Below are positions 57,539 through 64,000 of a stretch of 64,000 nt of DNA, piece after piece. The position numbers were made by a program, and so were the translations under genes. Below the pieces are notes generated by a model. It ran no database searches. It worked only from the letters and a program-made list of their open reading frames with translations, and had not been told where the DNA came from. Position 1 is the stretch's first letter. Each line of letters starts with the position of its first letter. The stretch is from the NCBI RefSeq assembly GCF_000346485.2, contig NZ_KQ976354.1, positions 5,245,805 through 5,309,804 on the forward strand. The letters run 5' to 3'. The DNA comes from Scytonema hofmannii PCC 7110 (GTDB lineage: Bacteria; Cyanobacteriota; Cyanobacteriia; Cyanobacteriales; Nostocaceae).

Positions 57539-57645
57539 GTACGGACGCAATGCCTTGCGCCCCTACCAACAATTGTACGGACGCAATGCCTTGCGCCCCT
57601 ACCAACAATTGTACGGGCGCAATGCCTTGCGCCCCTACCAACTAC
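57539..57645. repeat. three tandem 36-bp units with GGGCGCAA-TGCC-TTGCGCCC hairpin
   Basis: Units begin at 57539, 57575 and 57611 and are nearly identical; the third differs by GGGCG for GGACG and is cut short. Each has an 8-bp stem (perfect in the third). A further solitary copy is at 60990-61020. Flanked by ACCACTA heptamers. Confidence 0.88.
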
Positions 57646-57651
57646 TAACTA

Positions 57652-59001
57652 CTAACCACTAACCAACTGTCTATCATTTGCCGATCCGTAGTACCTATTA
57701 CCATCAGGTTGCATTTCCTTACCAGTAATCAATCTAGCCCCACGTTTGCGGGTGAAATAGTTCCAGCCCCACTGAATCATGACCAAGAGCTTGTTGTCAA
57801 ACTCAATTAAGAAATAGATGTGAACAACAAGCCAGAATAACCATGCTACAAAACCTGTAAATTTGGCAAAACCCAAGTCTACAACGGCAGCATTCTGTCC
57901 GATCACTGCTAAGCTACCCATATCAGTATAGGAAAACTGTGGCAGTGTTTTACCTTTCAGGCGCTGTTTAATTAATGTAGCAACATACTGTCCTTCCTGC
58001 ATGGCTACAGGCGCAACACCAGGTAGAGGTTTGCCATTCTGATGGGCAAAATGTGCTAAGTCACCAATCACAAAAATATTGGAAAATCCTTTGATACTTA
58101 AATCAGGCTCAACGATCGCTCTTCCAGCGCGATCGCACTCAGCCCCTGTACGTTCTGTCAGTAACTTACCCAGAGGAGAAGCTTTGACACCTGCGGCCCA
58201 CAACACTGTCTTAGCGGCAATCTGTTGGAACTCATCGCCTTGCTTCAGAGTAATAATATCACCATTTATGTTCGTTACCAGTGTTTTTGTATGTACGGCA
58301 ACACCTAACTTTGTGAGAGACGCTTCTGCTTCTTTTGATAATGCTGTTGCGAAAGGAGGGAGAACCCGATCCATACCTTCTAGAAGTAAAACTTGTGCTT
58401 CATTCGTATCAATGTTGCGGAAATCCTCTTTCATTGTGTGATAAGCCAGTTCTGCGATCGCACCTGCTAGTTCTACACCTGTAGGACCACCACCAACAAT
58501 AACAAAAGTTAGCCAAGCACGGCGTTTTTCGGGGTCAGTTTCCTTTTCAGCCGCTTCAAACGCCGTGAAAATACGACGGCGCATTTCTATAGCATCTTCC
58601 ACTGTTTTTAAACCTGGTGCAAATTCTTCCCACTGATCTTTCCCGAAGTAGGAATGTTTTGCGCCTGTAGCAAGGATGAGGGAATCATAGTGTATTGCTT
58701 CTTCGCCCAAAATAACGAATTGTGCTTGGGGATCGATATCAGTCACTTCTCCAAGCAGCACTTTCGTATTCTTGCTCTTACTTAAAATAGAACGTAGTGG
58801 TGAGGAAATATCTGCAGGGGAGACACTACCAGTAGCAACTTGGTATAACAGTGGTTGGAATAGGTGAAAATTGCGTTTATCAATTAGAGTAACTTTTACA
58901 TCAGCGCGTCCCAGTGCTTTCGCGGCGTATAGACCCCCGAATCCTCCACCGACAATAACGACATGATGGGGTGGCTTACTACTATCAACAGTGTTCATCA
59001 T
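57652..59001 (-). CDS. type II NAD(P)H dehydrogenase (NDH-2 like)
   Basis: A 449-residue FAD protein oxidising NAD(P)H and reducing quinone. First dinucleotide fold VVIVGGGFGGLYAAKALG, NFHLFQPLLYQVATGSVSPADIS, second fold FVIVGGGPTGVELAGAIAELA, and FAD motif NIFVIGDLAHF. A C-terminal hydrophobic helix (FTGFVAWLFWLVVHIYFLIEF) anchors it to membrane. Start at Met1 or Met2. The last residues (QLVSG) and stop derive from the TTAGTGG heptamer tract. Confidence 0.92.
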   Translation of the reverse strand: MMNTVDSSKPPHHVVIVGGGFGGLYAAKALGRADVKVTLIDKRNFHLFQPLLYQVATGSVSPADISSPLRSILSKSKNTKVLLGEVTDIDPQAQFVILGEEAIHYDSLILATGAKHSYFGKDQWEEFAPGLKTVEDAIEMRRRIFTAFEAAEKETDPEKRRAWLTFVIVGGGPTGVELAGAIAELAYHTMKEDFRNIDTNEAQVLLLEGMDRVLPPFATALSKEAEASLTKLGVAVHTKTLVTNINGDIITLKQGDEFQQIAAKTVLWAAGVKASPLGKLLTERTGAECDRAGRAIVEPDLSIKGFSNIFVIGDLAHFAHQNGKPLPGVAPVAMQEGQYVATLIKQRLKGKTLPQFSYTDMGSLAVIGQNAAVVDLGFAKFTGFVAWLFWLVVHIYFLIEFDNKLLVMIQWGWNYFTRKRGARLITGKEMQPDGNRYYGSANDRQLVSG

Positions 59002-59367
59002 AAGATTTACTTCCTAGGGCGATACTTTGTAATCCTTCTTAACAAATTTTCAACAATCTTGTCAAAGTAGTTCTGCTTACCACAGACATATTAAGAAATA
59101 TAAATTTTTTTAGAGATACAGTCAATTGGTAAACATAATGACAGTTGTCAAAAAAATAACACCACTAGGAACTCATCCTGTGGTTTCACGAGCCAAACCC
59201 CAAGTCAATCTCTATAATAACTACTACACTTTCTAAATTGACTTTTCCAGATTTGTCAATCTTGATATTTTAATGCCTTAAATTAAGTAAATACACGTAA
59301 TTTCATGGCTATTTAGACATGGGAAATGAAAAAAATAAAATATTAAGACTTATTACAAAACTCAATT

Positions 59368-59400
59368 AGATCCCCGACTTCTTCAAGAAGTCGGGGATCT
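59368..59400. repeat. palindromic hairpin repeat, copy 5
   Basis: Perfect 16-bp stem AGATCCCCGACTTCTT around one base, ten bases beyond the uppS remnant stop. The rest of the 59002-59410 gap is AT-rich without a gene. Confidence 0.9.
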
Positions 59401-59410
59401 GAAAACTTGG

Positions 59411-59629
59411 CTAAGCAGACAAAGAAGTTTTAACTCGACCAAAACGGCGATCGCGTGCTTGGTAACTGAGTAAAGCCTGATGAAATCCAGTGCGATCGAA
59501 ATCGGGCCAAAAAGTATCACTAAAATACAATTCTGTATAAGCCATTTGCCAGAGGAGAAAATTGCTCAATCGCATTTCACCACTAGTGCGAATCAACAAA
59601 TCTGGTTCGAGAGTCCCTGCAGTGAATTC
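59411..59629 (-). pseudogene. uppS: isoprenyl (undecaprenyl diphosphate) synthase, C-terminal remnant
   Basis: The minus strand encodes [44 protein letters not shown], the C-terminal signature of cis-prenyltransferases (RTSGE...SNFLLWQ). Everything N-terminal, including the catalytic Asp, is missing. Upstream sequence switches at about 59629 to an unrelated gene fragment on the opposite strand. A functional uppS must exist elsewhere. Confidence 0.85.
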
Positions 59630-59819
59630 TCCACATCTAAGTTTAGAAGATTTATTGCAAGAAGCGCCCACAATGACTGGAATTTATAGTGCTCACTTGC
59701 GCCGACAGTTAGCAATTTTGCAAAAGTCTCAAGAATTAGCAGGAGCATTTAGACAGGTGATTGCTGCTACTACAAGTATAGAATTAGATCGCATATTAGC
59801 GTTTCAAAAGCTATCATAA
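59620..59819 (+). pseudogene. AAA-like ATPase domain protein, fragment
   Basis: Plus-strand reading [45 protein letters not shown] resembles the region after the ATPase core of cyanobacterial AAA-like (PF14516-type) proteins. Both the N-terminal ATPase and the distal part are missing. It meets the uppS remnant at about 59620-59630. Confidence 0.5.
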
Positions 59820-59861
59820 AGGCAAAGACACGCTTGTAAATTCCCTGAGGAAACTAGTAAC

Positions 59862-60944
59862 ATGATAACAACGCTGTCTGCGCCTAATTCGATTGAGTCC
59901 TTGTTGGGTAAAGAAGCTGACGACTTGCTCACCTACAAGGCAAAAGTTTCTAAAGATCTATTGCATCTACCAGGACCAGACTTTGTAGATCGAGTTTGGC
60001 TGAGTAGCGATCGCAACCCCCAAGTTTTGCGGAATTTGCAGACCCTCTATTCTACCGGACGTCTTGCTAACACTGGGTATTTATCGATTCTCCCTGTAGA
60101 TCAAGGAATTGAACACTCAGCAGGTGCATCTTTTGCGCCCAATCCTATCTACTTTGACCCAGAAAATATTGTCAAGCTGGCAATAGAAGGAGGTTGCAAC
60201 GCTGTTGCTACAACATTAGGAGTGTTAGGGGCTGTTTCCCGCAAATATGCTCACAAAATTCCCTTTATTCTCAAAATTAATCATAACGAACTGTTGACTT
60301 ATCCCAATCAATTTGACCAGGTTATGTTTGCCTCAGTTGAACAAGCTTGGAATTTGGGTGCAGTTGCAGTCGGTGCGACAATTTATTTCGGTTCAGACCA
60401 GTCTACCAGACAAATTCAAGAAGTCAGCCAAGCTTTTAAACGTGCTCATGACTTGGGAATGGTGACTATTCTATGGTGTTACTTGCGGAATAATGCCTTC
60501 AAGCAAGACCAAGATTATCACCTAGCAGCTGATTTGACAGGACAGGGAAATCACTTGGGTGTGACGATTGAAGCTGACATTATCAAACAAAAGTTGCCAG
60601 AAAGTAACAATGGATATGGAGCCGTTGCCCAGGGAACTGGAAAGAGTTACGGTAAAACCAACGAGCGAGTTTATACTGACTTAACCACAGACCATCCAAT
60701 TGATTTAACTCGTTACCAAGTTCTAAATTGTTACTCCGGGCGTGCAGGGCTAATTAATTCTGGAGGGGCTTCTGGAAAAAATGACTTTGCAGAAGCAGTT
60801 CGCACAGCTATTATCAACAAACGTGCTGGCGGAACGGGGCTAATTTCTGGCAGAAAGACATTTCAACGTCCTTTTGACGAAGGCGTGAAGATATTTCACC
60901 TCATCCAAGATATCTATTTATCTTCTGAAGTGACCATAGCTTAG
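59862..60944 (+). CDS. fda: class I fructose-bisphosphate aldolase
   Basis: A 360-residue aldolase of glycolysis and the Calvin cycle. Sequence such as [45 protein letters not shown] and [12 protein letters not shown] fits the Schiff-base (class I, DhnA/FbaB-like) enzymes. Length is typical. GAGGAA at 59849 provides a ribosome-binding site before ATG 59862. Confidence 0.93.
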   Translation: MITTLSAPNSIESLLGKEADDLLTYKAKVSKDLLHLPGPDFVDRVWLSSDRNPQVLRNLQTLYSTGRLANTGYLSILPVDQGIEHSAGASFAPNPIYFDPENIVKLAIEGGCNAVATTLGVLGAVSRKYAHKIPFILKINHNELLTYPNQFDQVMFASVEQAWNLGAVAVGATIYFGSDQSTRQIQEVSQAFKRAHDLGMVTILWCYLRNNAFKQDQDYHLAADLTGQGNHLGVTIEADIIKQKLPESNNGYGAVAQGTGKSYGKTNERVYTDLTTDHPIDLTRYQVLNCYSGRAGLINSGGASGKNDFAEAVRTAIINKRAGGTGLISGRKTFQRPFDEGVKIFHLIQDIYLSSEVTIA

Positions 60945-60989
60945 GTGATTTTCTGAAAATAAATTACCGGGGAATCAATCGGTAATTTA

Positions 60990-61020
60990 TAGGTAGGGGC
61001 GCAATGCCTTGCGCCCCTAC
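60990..61020. repeat. solitary GGGGCGCAA-TGCC-TTGCGCCCC hairpin
   Basis: Perfect 9-bp stem between fda and the amidase gene, same family as the tandem units at 57539-57645. Confidence 0.85.
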
Positions 61021-61065
61021 AGATGTACAATCTTTCTCGGAAATCGCCTGAATCCTGAAAAAAAA

Positions 61066-62475
61066 ATGAATCAAGTCGATCTAGCTTTTACCCCAGCCAT
61101 AGAACAGGCAAAGTTAATTCGTCGTCGGGAAGTGTCGCCTCTAGAGTTGGTACAAGTCTACTTAGAACGCATTCAGCAATTGAATCCTCATTTAGGAAGT
61201 TATTTTACAGTTTTGGCAGAGCAAGCTCTTACAGATGCTAAAGCTAAAACGGAAATTCTTGCAAGTACTTCTGAGTTGCCACCATTTTTTGGAGTGCCAA
61301 TTTCTATCAAAGACTTAAACCCCCTTGCAGGTGTCCCTTGCACTTTTGGAAATCCAGCATTATTAAATAATATTCCTAATTATGATGATGGCGTGGTTGC
61401 ACGCATTAAGAACGCGGGATTTATTATTCTGGGTAAAACAGCAACTTCGGAACTGGGTGCGTGTCCTTACACCGAACCAAGGGGCTTTCCTCCTGCAAGA
61501 AATCCCTGGAATTTGGAATACACTCCAGGCGGTTCGAGTGGTGGTGCGGCTGCAGCCGTAGCAGCAGGGTTATGTGCGATCGCCCAAGGTTCTGATGGTG
61601 GCGGTTCGGTGCGGGGACCAGCTGCTTGCTGTGGTTTGGTGGGAATCAAGCCATCACGGGGACGCGTGACTCACGCACCAGTGGGCGATCGCATGAATGG
61701 CATTGCAATGAATGGTCCTTTAGGGCGTACTGTTGCAGATGCGGCTGCACTTTTAGATGTGCTGTCTGGCTATGTCACGGGCGATCCATATTGGCTTCCC
61801 GATCCCGAACCATCATTTCTGGCGGCGACTGAAGTCAAACCAGAACGTTTGCGAATTGCCTATTCTACTAAAATCCTTCCCATAGGCGAAGCAGATACCA
61901 ACTGCAAGCAAGGGGTTTTGCAAACAGTCGAGTTATTAGAACAACTCGGTCATGTTGTGGAAGAGAAATGCCCTGATTTTAGTGGGATAGTAGAACCATT
62001 TCAAATTGTGTGGCAAGCTGCACCAGCTTCATCAGGGCTTCCTCCTGAGATTTTGCAACCATTTACTCGCTGGTTGTTTGAAAGAAGCGGTTCTGCTGGG
62101 GAGTACCTCCAAGCTGTTTACCAAATGCAAGCTGCATCCCGACAAATTGTGGCATTTTTTGACACGGTGGATATACTCGTGTTGCCAGTTTACCTCCATT
62201 CACCCATTCGCGTTGGAGAATGGGCAGAGTTAAGCCCCGAAGAAACATTCCAAAAAATTATTGGTTGGGTTGCACCTTGTCCACCCGCTAATGCTACCGG
62301 ACAACCTGCGATCGCACTTCCTGTAGGTTTTGATAGTAATGGTTTACCTATAGGCGTGCAATTGATAGGACGCCCTGCAGCAGAAGCTACCCTAATTAGC
62401 GTTGCAGCACAACTGGAAGTTGCAAAGCCGTGGATTCAGCATCGTCCATCATTAACAGTGACCAGTGACCAGTGA
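61066..62475 (+). CDS. amidase signature family enzyme
   Basis: About 469 residues from [25 protein letters not shown]; an upstream in-frame ATG at 61009 lies in a hairpin repeat and is unlikely. The Ser-cisSer-Lys triad is visible: Lys in [13 protein letters not shown], and the Gly/Ser-rich block [49 protein letters not shown]. It hydrolyses an amide of unknown identity; it is not GatA by context. The last residues TVTSDQ and stop come from the CCAGTGA tract. Confidence 0.9.
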   Translation: MNQVDLAFTPAIEQAKLIRRREVSPLELVQVYLERIQQLNPHLGSYFTVLAEQALTDAKAKTEILASTSELPPFFGVPISIKDLNPLAGVPCTFGNPALLNNIPNYDDGVVARIKNAGFIILGKTATSELGACPYTEPRGFPPARNPWNLEYTPGGSSGGAAAAVAAGLCAIAQGSDGGGSVRGPAACCGLVGIKPSRGRVTHAPVGDRMNGIAMNGPLGRTVADAAALLDVLSGYVTGDPYWLPDPEPSFLAATEVKPERLRIAYSTKILPIGEADTNCKQGVLQTVELLEQLGHVVEEKCPDFSGIVEPFQIVWQAAPASSGLPPEILQPFTRWLFERSGSAGEYLQAVYQMQAASRQIVAFFDTVDILVLPVYLHSPIRVGEWAELSPEETFQKIIGWVAPCPPANATGQPAIALPVGFDSNGLPIGVQLIGRPAAEATLISVAAQLEVAKPWIQHRPSLTVTSDQ

Positions 62476-62486
62476 CCAGTGACCAG
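62456..62486. repeat. STRR tract, heptamer CCAGTGA
   Basis: Four direct copies overlapping the amidase stop codon. Confidence 0.9.
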
Positions 62487-62513
62487 CAATCCAATGATGC
62501 AGTTAATAATTTT

Positions 62514-62621
62514 TTAACCAGAGGTTGTTGGGTTTAAATCTTGTAAAACTTCCTCCGCAGATTGATAACGCTGCGGATAATCCTCTTGCAGCAACTTATC
62601 CAAAATCTGCCCTTGGAGAAA
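62514..62621 (-). pseudogene. serine/threonine kinase, C-terminal remnant
   Basis: A short reading frame LDKLLQEDYPQRYQSAEEVLQDLN followed by stop matches the end of cyanobacterial Ser/Thr kinase domains. The rest of the kinase is absent; it overlaps the end of the following gene in a different frame. Confidence 0.6.
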
Positions 62622-63285
62622 GTGTATTGAAAAAAGATTCTAAATTTTCAATAGATACTAATTCATCAAACATTCCCGGTACTGTATTGCGGATTCTCAG
62701 ATGGATCGCCTTACCCGATTTGTCTTCTTGAAAATCATAGATGAGATTCTTTTTAACGGCCTCTTTGAGAAGAGTATAGTGTGGCGGGAATGCAAGTAGC
62801 GCTTTGGTGCGCTGTTCTTTTGATAAAGCAAACCAGACTTTATCTTTCCTATCGGGTTTGACAAGAGCGATCGCTTCTTTAATTTGGTTCCAGTTAGCTT
62901 GACCGATGGCTGCTTCTAAGAGGACTTCAACTGCTTTAAGTTCTATTGAAGAGAGTTCGCTAAGAGGAGTTCTGAGGAGGGATTTTTCCATGGATAGATA
63001 AGCTTGGTACTGAGTAATTTTCTGTAGGGTTCTTTGGCGTTCGACACTTTCAGGGGAGGAATAGGGTGGTTGAATGGGGATGGGCATGGGTTTGGGGAGT
63101 TCCAAAACCAATTGTTTGGTTGCCTCAAACAGTATAAATTCTTGTCCCAGCCATTGTATTTTGGGGAGCGTTGGGTCTAGAGTGACGCTCAAGGATGAAC
63201 TATTTTCTTCAACAACAGAAGCTTTAAGAGAAATTTCTGTAATCGAGGACTGGGTTTCTAGAACTTTAACAACTTCTTGTGACAC
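62596..63285 (-). CDS. conserved hypothetical protein
   Basis: 229 residues: an N-terminal 90-residue region with SLSVTLDPTLPKIQWLGQEFILFE, a Pro-rich link, then helices (QRTLQKITQYQAYLSMEKSLLRTPLSELSSIELKAVEVLLEAAIGQANWNQIKEAI) and KVWFALSKEQRTKALLAFPPHYTLLKEAV. No domain recognised. The C-terminal 9 residues overlap the kinase remnant and may not be native. Confidence 0.6.
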   Translation of the reverse strand: MSQEVVKVLETQSSITEISLKASVVEENSSSLSVTLDPTLPKIQWLGQEFILFEATKQLVLELPKPMPIPIQPPYSSPESVERQRTLQKITQYQAYLSMEKSLLRTPLSELSSIELKAVEVLLEAAIGQANWNQIKEAIALVKPDRKDKVWFALSKEQRTKALLAFPPHYTLLKEAVKKNLIYDFQEDKSGKAIHLRIRNTVPGMFDELVSIENLESFFNTLSPRADFG

Positions 63286-63299
63286 AGGAAATTGGGATA

Positions 63300-63503
63300 A
63301 TTCCGAAAAATCGGCTTAAATCTTACTTTCTCATCATTTCTCTGGCTCTTTGAATCCGCCATCCCTAGCATTCAAGAGACTTGCTCTTTACCAGTACGAG
63401 GTTTCAACTCTTTAGAACCAAATGGGTAGCGCCACTAACCCTGGATTAAAATCAAAGCAAGGAGCCACCTTGCAACGATGGATCTTAACCCAACCCCGCC
63501 TTT
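63300..63503 (-). ncRNA. possible omega RNA / right end of the TnpB remnant
   Basis: About 200 bases after the TnpB remnant on the minus strand carry no ORF but several small stems (e.g. AAGAG-ACTTG-CTCTT at about 63373-63387). TnpB omega RNAs lie exactly 3' of tnpB. Boundaries and identity are tentative. Confidence 0.3.
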
Positions 63504-63737
63504 TCAGACGACCGATGGAAAGGTTCCCTGTCCGGAGGTACCATTCACGAGGCTTTTCGTCATTATTTTCGGGTTTTCAAAGTATCTACGTAAGAACTTT
63601 AACCCGACATTTCTGGAACCGTTCAAGTCAGCATTTCCTTTATGCTTAATGTTGCTTGAACAGAGGTAATTAGGAGTGCCAATATTATAAAAAACTTTTC
63701 CGTCAGAATTTATAATTGCTAGATTTACTATTTCAGC
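63504..63737 (-). pseudogene. TnpB remnant, RuvC-III and C-terminus
   Basis: 78 codons read IINSDGKVFYNIGTPNYLC...IKHKGNADLNGSRNVGLKFLRRYFENP and end VNGTSGQGTFPSVV. The HKGNADLNGSRN block matches the third RuvC motif of TnpB (catalytic Asp). The rest is missing. Forty bases upstream, ATG at 63777 with GGAGGTGAT before it opens a 14-codon frame MANKKQRRKKGYIG, probably the old start, one base out of frame after an internal deletion. Confidence 0.6.
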
Positions 63738-64000
63738 CTATGTATCCTTTCTTTCGCCTTTGTTTCTTGTTTGCCATTCGTTCAATCACCTCCTAAGTTT
63801 TATTTAAATATTAATAATATACAATACCTAATCGGTGTTTTCGTAACTTTCGGCAAACTTCATTAAATATTCATTTTTAGTAGACTCTTTGGCGACAGTC
63901 TAAGAGATGCTTTTCTCATATTTACGCAAAAAATAAAGTTTAGCGTGCTCATGAATGCAATCTTGTTAAAATGTCTTGGACTAATTCAAGCTTAGGGGAT

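Noticed and set aside
57539-57645. Possible CRISPR array
   Set aside because: Units are directly adjacent with no unique spacers and there are no cas genes.
63971-64000. Possible start of a gene (ATG TCT TGG...) at the right edge
   Set aside because: Only ten codons are visible and no ribosome-binding site is clear.

Overview
The window is chromosomal DNA of a cyanobacterium, most likely a filamentous, heterocyst-type (Nostocales) one. Evidence: photosystem II genes psbB and psbT, ndhD, the sulfolipid genes sqdB/sqdX, Ycf46- and Ycf35-type proteins, frequent HIP1 octamers (GCGATCGC), a GAF-GAF-PAS-cyclase-TPR adenylate cyclase of the Anabaena CyaB1/CyaB2 type, and abundant heptanucleotide short tandemly repeated repetitive (STRR) tracts. 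No tRNA, rRNA or CRISPR array was recognised.

Layout. 1-4.7 kb: outer-membrane/lipid A block on the minus strand (Omp85/BamA, lpxC, start of fabZ) plus purC. 5-16.5 kb: mostly housekeeping genes (adenylate cyclase, sqdX, sqdB, Ycf46-like AAA ATPase, Ycf35-like protein, thrB, ndhD). 16.7-26.2 kb: an accessory and decaying region with HicAB, a cytosine-5 methyltransferase followed by an unrecognised AT-rich gene and a third gene cut after about 19 codons by an ISL3-type element, then a reverse-transcriptase remnant joined to a frameshifted WGR-domain gene, then broken VapBC-like genes. 26.3-30.1 kb: small membrane and conserved genes leading to ureE and ureF.

30.1-39.7 kb is the most interesting part. 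It is an island between ureF and ureG, genes usually adjacent. It holds a TnpB element, an XRE regulator with a 3'-truncated ImmA-type metallopeptidase, and a pPIWI-RE type defence system: a DinG-like helicase gene overlapping by 4 bases a pPIWI-RE gene. The helicase gene is split by an IscB element with IS200/IS605-like end hairpins, and the pPIWI-RE gene carries one apparent frameshift. Joining the helicase halves brings four cysteines together, as expected of an Fe-S helicase, but no Walker A motif and no REase partner are seen, so the system looks disabled.

39.7-64 kb: ureG, an acyltransferase with an internal stop, AIM24-like and DUF5684-like proteins, an acetamidase/formamidase bordered by inverted-repeat elements, a dipeptide-type ABC transporter pair, psbB-psbT, ribosomal protein S1, glycolate-dehydrogenase-like GlcE/GlcF, an NDH-2 type dehydrogenase, class I aldolase, an amidase, and several remnants (uppS, AAA-like ATPase, kinase, IS1595-like and TnpB).

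Two global patterns stand out. STRR heptamers lie in nearly every gap and supply the last codons and stop codons of at least nine genes. Single-base frameshifts or stops are confined to accessory genes, pointing to gene decay or to assembly errors that must be excluded.
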